Notes under the pieces: model-generated | Database searches by the model: none | What the model was told of the DNA's origin: nothing | Seen by the model: only the letters and a program-made list of their open reading frames with translations | Source of the DNA: Planomicrobium sp. YIM 101495 | GTDB taxonomy: Bacteria; Bacillota; Bacilli; Bacillales_A; Planococcaceae | Length of the DNA stretch: 64,000 bases | Assembly (NCBI RefSeq): GCF_009707665.1 | Contig: NZ_WLZW01000001.1 | Location: 372,001 to 436,000, forward strand | Reading direction: 5' to 3' | Translations under genes and position numbers: made by a program | Shown here: one piece after another, positions 50,935 to 58,520 of the stretch | Position numbering within the stretch: the first letter of the stretch is position 1 | Layout of the letters: every line of letters begins with the position of its first letter

Positions 50935-53073
50935 ATGGCTAAAAATGAAAAAGACCATCACCACCATCACGACGAACAAGTAGATCACAGTAAAATGGAT
51001 CATTCCAGTCATGTTGGGCATTCGTACCATGAAGACCAAGTGAAAGAAGGCATTCAAGACGACAGCAATCCTGCCAAAATTCATGATGATCATGCCCATC
51101 ACAATCATGGTGGCCACGATCATAGTGACCATGGACATCACCATCATGGGAATTTCAAAGAAATTTTCCTGAAGTCGCTGCCGGTTGGCATCATCATTCT
51201 GTTATTGTCGCCGATGATGGACATTCGGCTTCCCTTTCAATTCACTTTTCCATACTCGGATATTGTGGTCGCAGGATTAGCAACCATCTTATTGGTTTAT
51301 GGAGGTAAACCTTTCTTTCAGGGGGCGATAGAAGAATTCAGGCAAAAAGCGCCGGGTATGATGGCCCTTATTTCTTTAGGGTTGTCCGTTTCCTATCTGT
51401 ATAGCATTTATGCGGTGCTGGCACGCTATGTGACTGGCGGACACGTTATGGATTTCTTCTTTGAATTTGCTTCCTTGCTGTTGATCATGCTCCTTGGGCA
51501 CTGGATTGAAATGAAGGCTGTCGGAGAGGCAGGAGACGCGCAAAAATCGCTCGCTGAATTGGTGCCGAAAGATGCACATGTGGTATTGGAAGACGATGCC
51601 ATTGAGACGCGTCCCGTAAATGAGCTGAAAGTCGGAGACCTTGTACGGGTTCAGGCCGGAGAAAACGTCCCTGCCGATGGCATCATCAAAAGAGGCACCT
51701 CCCGGATCAATGAAGCTTTGCTGACGGGGGAATCTAAACCCATTGAAAAAGGAGCCGGGGACAAAGTAATCGGCGGTTCCACGAACGGTGCAGGCATCTT
51801 ATATCTTGAAGTACAGGAAACCGGCGACCAATCGTTCATTTCTCAAGTTCAAACCCTGATAAGCCAGGCGCAGGATCAACCTTCAAGAGCTGAAAATCTG
51901 GCTCAAAAAGTAGCCGGCTGGCTGTTTTATATCGCCATTGCGGCGGCTTTCATCGCTTTTGTCGTTTGGCTGTACATTGCTGACATTCAAACCGCTGTTC
52001 TTTTTACGGTTACGACATTAGTCATTGCATGTCCACACGCTCTCGGCCTTGCCATTCCGCTGGTTATTGCACGAAGCACCAGTTTAGGTGCAAGCCGCGG
52101 GCTGTTGGTGAAAGACCGCGAAGCATTGGAGTTAGCAACTAAGGCTGATGTAATGATACTGGATAAAACGGGTACGTTGACTACTGGCGAATTTAAAGTT
52201 TTGAACATGGAAACACTGGATGGTCAACATACCGAAGCTGAAATCGCGGCGTTAATGGCAGGGATTGAAGGCGGATCGAGCCATCCAATCGCCCAATCGA
52301 TCATTCATCATGCTGAGAAACTGGGGATTCAGCCTGTCCGTTTTGATTCGATTGATGTTGTGTCGGGTGCGGGTATAGAAGGAAACGCCAATGGCCGCAA
52401 ATACGAATTGATCAGCCAAAAGGCACTTGGAAGAGATGTAGCGATGGATGTTCCCAAAGGAGCAACATTAAGTATACTGGTTGAGGACGGGAATCCGATC
52501 GGTACGGTCGCATTAGGCGATGAATTGAAAGAAACGAGCAGAACGCTGATACAAGCATTGAAGCATTACAATATAAAACCGATTATGGCTACAGGCGACA
52601 ATGAAACGGCTGCACAGGGAGTTGCGGAGGAACTGAACATTGAATACAGAGCCAATCAATCTCCGCAGGATAAATATGATTTAGTGGAATCATTAAAGAA
52701 CGAAGGGAAGACGGTCATCATGGTCGGGGATGGCGTAAACGATGCACCGTCCCTTGCAATAGCGGATGTCGGCATTGCAGTCGGAGCCGGAACTCAAGTC
52801 GCGATCGATTCTGCTGATGTGATTTTGACGCAGTCGGATTCCGGGGATATCGGATCCTTTATCGAATTGGCCAATAAAACTACCGGTAAAATGAAACAAA
52901 ACCTCGTGTGGGGAGCCGGCTATAACTTTATTGCCATTCCCCTGGCTGCGGGAGCTTTGGCTTTCATCGGGATTACGTTGGCCCCTGCAGCAGGGGCAGT
53001 TCTGATGTCCGTATCCACGGTTATCGTGGCGATCAATGCCATGACATTAAAACTAAGTACCAGAACTGTTTGA
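50935..53073 (+). CDS. copB: Copper-translocating P-type ATPase, CopB type
   Basis: A 712-residue P1B-type ATPase that exports copper. The N-terminal 75 residues are His-rich (DHHHHHDEQ, HDHSDHGHHHHG) in place of CxxC domains. Eight membrane helices follow. The metal motif in helix 6 is CPH (VIACPHALG, near 366-368), which defines the CopB/P1B-3 class, thought to prefer Cu(II) or Cu(I)/Ag(I). TGES near 263 is the actuator motif, DKTGT near 409 contains the phosphorylated Asp, and GDGVND lies near 598. It has normal length and AAGGAGG ahead of the start. It forms a copper unit with copZ under two CsoR-like boxes. Confidence 0.96.
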   Translation: MAKNEKDHHHHHDEQVDHSKMDHSSHVGHSYHEDQVKEGIQDDSNPAKIHDDHAHHNHGGHDHSDHGHHHHGNFKEIFLKSLPVGIIILLLSPMMDIRLPFQFTFPYSDIVVAGLATILLVYGGKPFFQGAIEEFRQKAPGMMALISLGLSVSYLYSIYAVLARYVTGGHVMDFFFEFASLLLIMLLGHWIEMKAVGEAGDAQKSLAELVPKDAHVVLEDDAIETRPVNELKVGDLVRVQAGENVPADGIIKRGTSRINEALLTGESKPIEKGAGDKVIGGSTNGAGILYLEVQETGDQSFISQVQTLISQAQDQPSRAENLAQKVAGWLFYIAIAAAFIAFVVWLYIADIQTAVLFTVTTLVIACPHALGLAIPLVIARSTSLGASRGLLVKDREALELATKADVMILDKTGTLTTGEFKVLNMETLDGQHTEAEIAALMAGIEGGSSHPIAQSIIHHAEKLGIQPVRFDSIDVVSGAGIEGNANGRKYELISQKALGRDVAMDVPKGATLSILVEDGNPIGTVALGDELKETSRTLIQALKHYNIKPIMATGDNETAAQGVAEELNIEYRANQSPQDKYDLVESLKNEGKTVIMVGDGVNDAPSLAIADVGIAVGAGTQVAIDSADVILTQSDSGDIGSFIELANKTTGKMKQNLVWGAGYNFIAIPLAAGALAFIGITLAPAAGAVLMSVSTVIVAINAMTLKLSTRTV

Positions 53074-53110
53074 CACAAATGCATGGGAAGTGCTGGTTCC
53101 CGCAAACAAG

Positions 53111-53148
53111 AGAGGAAGGTGGATGTTGGCAGGCATCCATCTTCCTCT
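53111..53148 (+). terminator. Hairpin after copB, probable terminator
   Basis: AGAGGAAGGTGGATG pairs with CATCCATCTTCCTCT (15 bp, one G-U). The following sequence is AT-rich but has no pure T-run. Confidence 0.65.
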
Positions 53149-53304
53149 TCAATTTATTTAATTTATTTTCACGGGCGGTATTTTATAAATCTCATTCAAT
53201 TTAGTTTCCAGAATTGTCTATCATTTTATTGGAGTATTAAGTATATTTGAGATATATGATCAGAACCATTCTGCTGCTTATTAAATGAAAAAGGGGGCTT
53301 GAAC

Positions 53305-53763
53305 TTGAAGGGTATTTTTTTGTCATTTGGCTTGTTAATCGTGTCCGTTTTCATCTTAAGTGCGTGTGGTAATGTTGAAACAGTGCAACATGTTGAGGTA
53401 TATATGATTGAAACATTGGAGGAAAACGATGAAGGGATTTACGAAACAACGGGTTACAAGAAAGTGAATGCGATTACCAGTATCGAGGAAAGTGAAAATC
53501 ATGTGGAAACAGATATCAAAGCGATTGAGGACTTTTATAATATAAACGGAAATTATATGCGGACGGAAATCATCCATTCAAAATTTAATGGATCCAGCAT
53601 TACTCAGGCCGAAGATAGTGAAGAACGCAGGGCGGAAATTCAGGAGCCATCAACTATCCTCATTCCGGATGAAAGCATGGAACATTTTGATTCAGAAGAC
53701 ATGACTAAGGAAGTGGAAGATAAAGTGGAAGAGCATGTGCTGTCTTTTATGGATTTGTTATAA
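53305..53763 (+). CDS. Small lipoprotein, function unknown
   Basis: A 152-residue lipoprotein. The signal peptide GIFLSFGLLIVSVFILSAC ends in lipobox LSAC near residues 18-21. The mature part is strongly acidic with beta-strand character, without a family I recognise. TTG 53305 is taken as the start because AAAGGGGG lies seven bases ahead; a TTG two codons earlier overlaps that site. It follows copB by 230 bp in the AT-rich downstream segment, with its own promoter region. Confidence 0.72.
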   Translation: MKGIFLSFGLLIVSVFILSACGNVETVQHVEVYMIETLEENDEGIYETTGYKKVNAITSIEESENHVETDIKAIEDFYNINGNYMRTEIIHSKFNGSSITQAEDSEERRAEIQEPSTILIPDESMEHFDSEDMTKEVEDKVEEHVLSFMDLL

Positions 53764-53865
53764 GTCATAAAGCTCTTCTGTTCTCAAAACCTCTAATCTC
53801 AAAAGTTCATGATTACTTTTATCAGGCGTTTTCGGAAGCTGCTTGAACAGAAAAGAATCAACCGC

Positions 53866-53916
53866 AAAAAAAGAAGCGAGCCCAGCCGATCAATTAAGAT
53901 CACGCGGACTCGCTTC
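53866..53916 (-). terminator. Terminator after the nitroreductase gene
   Basis: GAAGCGAG pairs with CTCGCTTC over a long interrupted stem; on the minus strand seven T follow. Confidence 0.75.
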
Positions 53917-53941
53917 GTCAATTGTTATGTCAAAAAATCAA

Positions 53942-54538
53942 TTAGCTAAAGACTTTTACTTGAACGTCAGTATCGATATGCTCTTTCTCGCTGAGTTCCT
54001 GTTCGATCGAACCGAATGGCATTTGCGCAATCATTTCATATGATGCCGGTAGGTTGAACATTTCCTTCGTCGCTTTGTCGAAGCCTTGCTCATAGCCGAC
54101 GTTGAAATGCTGGAGGCTTGCGCCGAGGTTCATTTCTGCAAGAGCGAGCCACACACCGTACTGGGCATTGGCGTTGTTGTTTTGTTTGTAAGCTTCTTCA
54201 CGCGCTCCCTGTGCAGGCATTTCTTTGACTGCATCTCTGTCTTCAAAGAAGAGGACTGTTCCGATGCCGTTTTTGGCGCCTGTTACAACACCGTTCATCC
54301 AATCGACCATGCCGCCTTCGAGAACGTTCTTCTGGACGTCATAGATGTGATCCCAGAACTTGGTGCTTGCTTCATCAAACAACACGACAATACGGGTCGT
54401 CTGGCTATTGAATGCAGTAGGTACTTGTTTGACGACTTCACGGATTCTCGCCTCAATGTCCTTTTGTGTATACTTGCTGTCTGTTCCCAATGCATATACT
54501 GAACGTCTTTTTTCTGCTAATTCTACGAATGTTGACAT
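53942..54538 (-). CDS. Nitroreductase-family protein (Frm2/HBN1-like)
   Basis: A 198-residue flavin-dependent nitroreductase of the fungal Frm2-like branch. RRSVYALG near residue 12 (the family has RRSxYxL), PTAFNSQTTRIVVLF with the FMN-binding Asn-Ser-Gln, GIGTVLFFED, and the C-terminal LGASLQHFN and MPFGSI segments are present. Such enzymes reduce nitro or quinone compounds with NAD(P)H. ATG 54538 has AAAGGAG seven bases ahead; an ATG two codons earlier lies inside the spacer. It is a single gene. Confidence 0.9.
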   Translation of the reverse strand: MSTFVELAEKRRSVYALGTDSKYTQKDIEARIREVVKQVPTAFNSQTTRIVVLFDEASTKFWDHIYDVQKNVLEGGMVDWMNGVVTGAKNGIGTVLFFEDRDAVKEMPAQGAREEAYKQNNNANAQYGVWLALAEMNLGASLQHFNVGYEQGFDKATKEMFNLPASYEMIAQMPFGSIEQELSEKEHIDTDVQVKVFS

Positions 54539-54757
54539 GTTCATTCTCCTTTTGTTTGAAATATATTCAGCTTCTCTAATGAGTCATAGCCACTATTACA
54601 GTGTAGGATAATTATTGTGGTATATCAAAATATGTGCTCACAGTTTCACTATATGAAACCTGCCCCATATCCCTGCGTCAATTGGCAATAAACTCTTAAA
54701 GATTTTATTCAGGTGTGACAAGATGGATCAGGAACGAATAGGAATAACTTCATAACG

Positions 54758-54848
54758 AACATGTGGGGGGACCGGTGTTGCCGGTTGAGAGTATATCCGT
54801 GAGATATTGACCCTTGGAACCTGAACTGGCTCATAGCGGAGGAAACAT
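54758..54848 (+). promoter_or_regulatory. Degenerate TPP (THI-element) riboswitch
   Basis: The order of conserved TPP-aptamer blocks is clear: ACATGTGGGGGGACC, then a CCGG-tgtt-CCGG hairpin followed by TTGAGAG (consensus CTGAGA), a variable stem, ACCCTTGGAACCTGAACTGG, then TCATAGCGGAGGAAACAT. The 5' and 3' ends (ACATGT/ACAT) can close P1. The P5 region is damaged: after CTGG the usual xAAT-CCAG-CGxAGGGA is reduced to CTCATAGCGGAGG, so the pairing CCAG is missing. No thiamine biosynthesis or transport gene follows; the next frame is a broken small gene. I read it as a decayed, orphaned riboswitch. Confidence 0.75.
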
Positions 54849-54884
54849 ATTCAAAACGATTTTGATTTGTAATAGGAGGTTAGT

Positions 54885-55124
54885 ATGATGGAGTCTGAAG
54901 GGCATTAAGGCCGTTATAAATCTAGACACCGAGGGGAAGGGCTTAAAGAGAAAGGTTTCGAGCCCCGTCAACAAGGCGCAAAAACGTTACGCCGAGGAAG
55001 AGCAATCGAATCGGTTATCGATGAATTTGTCCAATTATTCGAGATTCATGAATTTGAAGAAACAGAAGAAAAGGCCGATTTTGTAAGTATTGATGAAGAA
55101 AAAGTGAAAGACAAACTCAAATGA
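54885..55124 (+). pseudogene. Broken small gene behind the TPP riboswitch
   Basis: A start ATGATG follows AGGAGG, but the frame meets TAA after seven codons (MMESEGH). The same frame then continues open for 71 codons: GRYKSRHRGEGLKEKGFEP, RQQGAKTLRRGRAIE, SVIDEFVQLFEIHEFEE, ending KVKDKLK and TGA. The basic RRGRAIE block joined directly to an acidic VIDEFVQLFEIHE helix looks like a small family in which a spacer helix normally separates the two; I believe an internal part is deleted, but this rests on memory. A premature stop plus probable deletion supports a pseudogene. Whether it was ever under riboswitch control is unknown. Confidence 0.6.
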
Positions 55125-55137
55125 GGGAGCAGATAAA

Positions 55138-55782
55138 ATGAAAAAAATTAATAGCTATATCGATTCAGTTTTTCAGGATGAAGACGACCTTTTAGAAAGC
55201 GTTCTTCTTTCCATAAAAGAGAATGGAATGAGATCTATGTCAGTTTCACCGGCTTCGGGGAAACTTCTTACCATGCTCGTGTCCCTTTCAGGAAGTCAGA
55301 ATGTCCTTGAAATCGGAGCTCTCGGAGGCTATAGCGGAATTTTTCTTGCGAGGGGATTCGGCAGTGAAGGGAAATTGACTTCACTTGAATTGGAAGAGAG
55401 CTACGCAAATTTAGCGCACAAAAACCTGGCTGAAGCCGGATTTGGCCATCAAGTCTCTTATATGACCGGACCAGCTTTGGATAGTCTGGAACAATTGGAG
55501 CGGACGAACAAGCGTTTTGATTTTTTCTTTATTGATGCCGATAAAGAAAACTATGAAAACTATTTGGATGCTTGCTTGAAGCTGGCAGAGAATGGCGCTA
55601 TAATCGTGGCGGATAATGTACTTGCGAACGGCAGTGTCGCAGACGAAACCGTTGAACCTAAGCATTATACGGAAGTGATGAAAAAATTCAATGAAACGGT
55701 GGCCAATCACCCGCAGTTGGAAAGTATACTCCTTCCTGTCGGAGACGGAATGACCGTTTCGAGAGTGAAAATACAGAAATGA
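55138..55782 (+). CDS. O-methyltransferase, class I SAM-dependent (CCoAOMT-like)
   Basis: A 214-residue methyltransferase of the caffeoyl-CoA O-methyltransferase-like family common in bacteria. Motif I is NVLEIGALGGYSGIFLA (about 54-71), the acidic ribose contact is in TSLELEESY, the metal/catalytic region is RFDFFFIDADKENYENYL (about 123-140), and IIVADNVLANGSV follows. These match the divalent-metal-dependent group, and the substrate is probably a catechol-like or other small hydroxylated compound. It starts 13 bp after the broken gene with GAGGGAG as ribosome binding site. Confidence 0.92.
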   Translation: MKKINSYIDSVFQDEDDLLESVLLSIKENGMRSMSVSPASGKLLTMLVSLSGSQNVLEIGALGGYSGIFLARGFGSEGKLTSLELEESYANLAHKNLAEAGFGHQVSYMTGPALDSLEQLERTNKRFDFFFIDADKENYENYLDACLKLAENGAIIVADNVLANGSVADETVEPKHYTEVMKKFNETVANHPQLESILLPVGDGMTVSRVKIQK

Positions 55783-55794
55783 AAGATGTCCGCA

Positions 55795-56407
55795 TATATA
55801 AGTTGAACTAATGAATTTGCGTTCTTAAAGTTAGAAGAAAGCGCTCCAGACGGACGCTTTCCGCGGGAGCAAGATGTTGAACGAAGGAAGTTCGGTCAAC
55901 ATCTTTGCGACGAAGCTAGCGAAGCGATGCAGGAGCACGTCTTTGCTCTTTGAGCCTCCTCAGTCGCTTCGCTCCCTGCGGGGTCTCATCACTACTCTAT
56001 TCCCGCAGGAAAGTATTAGCCGAAGGAAGTTCGGCTGATGCTTTGCGACGAAGCAGCGAAGCGATGCAGGAGCACATCTTTGCCCTTCGCCGCCTTCCGC
56101 TCTTTCTTCTTAATGGAGTGTGGTGGCATCAGATATCACCTCTCATTATCATCTATGAGAAGATATGGAGTAAAACAGCGGAGACTCCTGAGGGAGCAGG
56201 AACCGAACTGAGTAGCAGTTCGGTTCCGATAAAGTAGAGATCCACTCTGGAGAGCGCAGTGATTCAGAGTTAGCTAAGAATGGGCTGAAGGAAGTTCAGC
56301 CCATTCTTCTGCGACGAAGCAGCGAAGCGATGCAGGAGCAAAAGCACTGGACGCTGAGTTGTTTTATGGAATATCGGAAAACCAATTTATTAATCTCAAC
56401 TTATATA
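55795..56407. mobile_element. MITE-like 613-bp repeat element with covarying hairpins (long copy)
   Basis: Non-coding element bounded by imperfect terminal inverted repeats, TATATAAGTTGAACTAATGA and, inverted, TATATAAGTTGAGATTAATA. Inside are three modules, each a hairpin with loop GGAAG (55872-55904, 56011-56043, 56276-56308) followed directly by a conserved 30-base block beginning GCGACGAAGC and ending GATGCAGGAGCA (55907, 56045, 56311). The stems have different sequences but each is self-complementary. Further hairpins are CCTGCGGG/CCCGCAGG (55975/56002) and AACCGAACTG/CAGTTCGGTT (56201/56216). No transposase is encoded. A 133-bp relative is at 13911-14043. Confidence 0.8.
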
Positions 56408-56440
56408 GATTCAAATTAATGAAGTGAAGGAGTGATCTAT

Positions 56441-56938
56441 ATGGTGGAAATCCGCGGAGGAATCAGCAGCGATGCTGACCAGCTAGTAAACGTGATAAAA
56501 AATGCAGAGGACTCGGGCTATATGCTTTTCGACCCCGGCGAACGAAAAGTTGCGCCTGCGGCATTCGCTAAATTCATTGATACGGTGAATGCGAATGAAA
56601 AGTCCGCTGTATTTATTGCTGAAGAGGACAGGGAGATCCTTGGCTATATGTTTGTCCAGAATGAGAAGCCTAAGCGGGTTTCACACCGCGCTTATATCGT
56701 CATCGGCATTCACAGCGATAGCCGCGGCAAAGGGATCGGAAAAGCGCTGTTTCTTCATCTGTTCGAGTGGGCGAAGAAAGTAAACCTGCATCGTCTGGAT
56801 TTGACGGTAATCGCAAAAAACGAAGCGGCTGTGGCTCTCTATAAAAAAGTCGGTTTCGAAATCGAGGGTGTAAAAAGAGATTCGCTGCTCATTGACGGCG
56901 AATATGTCGATGAGTACTATATGTCGAAATTAATTTGA
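56441..56938 (+). CDS. GNAT-family N-acetyltransferase (RimJ/RimL-like)
   Basis: A 165-residue acetyltransferase. VEIRGGISSDADQLVNVI opens the fold; AVFIAEEDREILGYMFVQ forms the central strands. The acetyl-CoA loop is SRGKGIGKALFLHLFEWA (R-G-x-G-x-G/A) near residues 88-105, and LTVIAKNEAAVALYKKVGFEIEGVKRDSLLIDGEYVDEYYM is the diagnostic C-terminal motif. ATG 56441 has GAAGGAG eight bases ahead. The substrate (protein N-terminus, amino acid or drug) is unknown. The gene lies immediately after the MITE-like element and overlaps or abuts the next gene. Confidence 0.93.
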   Translation: MVEIRGGISSDADQLVNVIKNAEDSGYMLFDPGERKVAPAAFAKFIDTVNANEKSAVFIAEEDREILGYMFVQNEKPKRVSHRAYIVIGIHSDSRGKGIGKALFLHLFEWAKKVNLHRLDLTVIAKNEAAVALYKKVGFEIEGVKRDSLLIDGEYVDEYYMSKLI

Positions 56939-56970
56939 GAAGCATAACTTTCGATGAAAGGAAAATGGCA

Positions 56971-57531
56971 ATGGAGCAATCGAATAACTTCGTGATTTCA
57001 ATCGAAAACCAGAAGTGGATTGATGAAAATGAAGAGATGGACCTGTCTTCTCACGGAGAAATCCACTTGGCTGTGGATGGAACGGTCATTACCGGGAGCG
57101 GGATGGATGAAGAGTGGGGAATCAGCGAGTCTGCACTGGCTTTGTTGCGCACTGTCGATCATGATTATAGATGCGCCCCTGAAGATGAGGAAGGGCTGAT
57201 CCTCCATGGCTGCGGCGCAGTATTGATGATGGGCTGCCCGATATCGATCCACTGGACGGTTCAGCATATGGGCGACCAGGTTTTGCTGTCGGACTTCGTG
57301 AAAACCACGACGACCGATCCAACTTCAGGTAGCTTCTATTATCCAGAACTGCAAGTTATACTGAAGGCAAATGACTATAAGAGACAGATTGTCCAATTTG
57401 CCGAACAAGCGAAAGAATTCTTTGCTGCTGCAAAAGAAAAACGGATTGATGATGAAGATCGATCCATGTATGAAGAGTTTTGGGCTGAATATAATCGCTT
57501 GTTGGAAGAGCATGCACATTCTAAACAATAG
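56971..57531 (+). CDS. Conserved-looking soluble protein, function unknown
   Basis: A 186-residue acidic protein. The N-terminal half is beta-rich (IENQKWIDENEEMDLSS, EIHLAVDGTVITGSG, ILHGCGAVLMMGCPISIHWTVQH) and the C-terminal half helical (IVQFAEQAKEFFAAAKEKRI). No family or catalytic motif is recognised. The frame is open upstream to an ATG inside the preceding acetyltransferase gene, but ATG 56971 has AAAGGA nine bases ahead. It is probably co-transcribed with the acetyltransferase. Confidence 0.75.
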   Translation: MEQSNNFVISIENQKWIDENEEMDLSSHGEIHLAVDGTVITGSGMDEEWGISESALALLRTVDHDYRCAPEDEEGLILHGCGAVLMMGCPISIHWTVQHMGDQVLLSDFVKTTTTDPTSGSFYYPELQVILKANDYKRQIVQFAEQAKEFFAAAKEKRIDDEDRSMYEEFWAEYNRLLEEHAHSKQ

Positions 57532-57555
57532 CCTCGTTGTAAAGGAAGGTGGGTA

Positions 57556-58110
57556 ATGATGAGAGCATGGAAAATTGTCAGCGGCGGTTTGTTTGTGGTC
57601 ATACTGATTTTGATTGCCGCAATGTTATGGCAAAATCAGCAGGTCAAGAAAGAATTAATCAGAGACTATATTTTGCATCACTCCAATATCGAATATTCAC
57701 TTCGTCTTTTTATTGATGAATATGAAAAGTCGCAAGATACTGAACAGCTAGCGGACGACTTGTTCATTGCGTACGGAGCGGCGACGGTCACTACGAGAAA
57801 ACCGGTGAATATTCACCAATTGACCGGTATCCCCTATATTAATAATGTCGATTTCTTATATGAAATAAGAGACCAATTCGACTTCTATTTGCCGGGAGCT
57901 GTGAAAGCAGCGAGCGATGATGCAAGGGATGGTGAACTCACTGAGGCTCAATATCAAAACCTCCAGGGCTATCAGCAGCTTCTGCTGGAGTTTATGGAAC
58001 TAACGGTTGATGAGGATTTCGGAGAGAAGTCCGTGTCCGATTTCGAGGATGATTTCAAAACGTTCTATGAGAAAAATGAAGTAAAAATCTCTGAACTTAT
58101 CAATAATTGA
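57556..58110 (+). CDS. Single-pass membrane protein, function unknown
   Basis: A 184-residue protein with one N-terminal helix (residues 8-27) acting as signal anchor. A helical, acidic extracytoplasmic domain follows (NQQVKKELIRDYILHHSN through the C-terminal VSDFEDDFKTFYEKNEVKI). No family is recognised. The start is ATG ATG after AAGGAAGG. It follows the unknown soluble gene by 24 bp on the same strand and may be in one operon with it. Confidence 0.72.
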   Translation: MMRAWKIVSGGLFVVILILIAAMLWQNQQVKKELIRDYILHHSNIEYSLRLFIDEYEKSQDTEQLADDLFIAYGAATVTTRKPVNIHQLTGIPYINNVDFLYEIRDQFDFYLPGAVKAASDDARDGELTEAQYQNLQGYQQLLLEFMELTVDEDFGEKSVSDFEDDFKTFYEKNEVKISELINN

Positions 58111-58176
58111 GCATGTAGGATTTTCAATTGTTCAATGACATAGAGAGGCAGGAGAAATATAGGAGGAGGGTATACA

Positions 58177-58455
58177 ATCAAAAACTTCAATCCTATCGTT
58201 TATTTGTTAATAAGCATAACAGTCTCCGTATTAATGATTTTTCTCGATCCGATTTCAACAGCTACAAAAGAACAACTGGCTGGTATAACAATATATGCTA
58301 TTTTAATTGGAACTTTCATCACGTTAGTATATTCGGCGTTGCTCTTATTCAATAGAGTCAAGAGAAATGGGAGGTCTATCATTGCCTTCATCCTTACGAC
58401 ACTCAATACGGTTATTATTTTACTGGTGTTAGCGTTTGGAGCTCTTTTTGTTTAA
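58177..58455 (+). CDS. Small three-helix membrane protein with apparent ATC start
   Basis: A 92-residue protein with helices near 8-26, 36-59 and 68-91. A very strong AGGAGGAGGG (58161-58170) stands upstream, but the codon at the correct distance is ATC (58177), giving IKNFNPIVYLLISITVSVL, which reads like a normal N-terminus after an initial Met. The first conventional initiator is TTG 58204, which would cut the first helix and sit far from the ribosome binding site. ATC initiation, a start-codon mutation or a sequencing error are all possible. No family is recognised. Confidence 0.55.
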   Translation: MKNFNPIVYLLISITVSVLMIFLDPISTATKEQLAGITIYAILIGTFITLVYSALLLFNRVKRNGRSIIAFILTTLNTVIILLVLAFGALFV

Positions 58456-58475
58456 AGAAGTTGTCAATTACTAAT

Positions 58476-58520
58476 AAAAATGGATCGAGCTCAGTTAATG
58501 ACTGGGCTCGATCCATTTTT
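58476..58520. terminator. Strong bidirectional terminator
   Basis: AAAAATGGATCGAGC and its perfect complement (15 bp) with a 15-base loop lie between two convergent membrane-protein genes. Confidence 0.92.

Noticed and set aside
55950..56237. Open frame of 95 codons inside the MITE-like element
   Set aside because: It runs across hairpins and repeated blocks, has no ribosome binding site, and the same repeat units give unrelated peptides in other frames.
55880..56340. Possible CRISPR array because of three repeated blocks
   Set aside because: Repeats are irregularly spaced, spacers are themselves hairpins, and no cas genes are present.
58128..58355. Alternative frame MFNDIERQEKYRRRV
   Set aside because: It has a TTG start without a ribosome binding site and a charged, low-quality translation; the overlapping membrane-protein frame explains the AGGAGGAGGG site.
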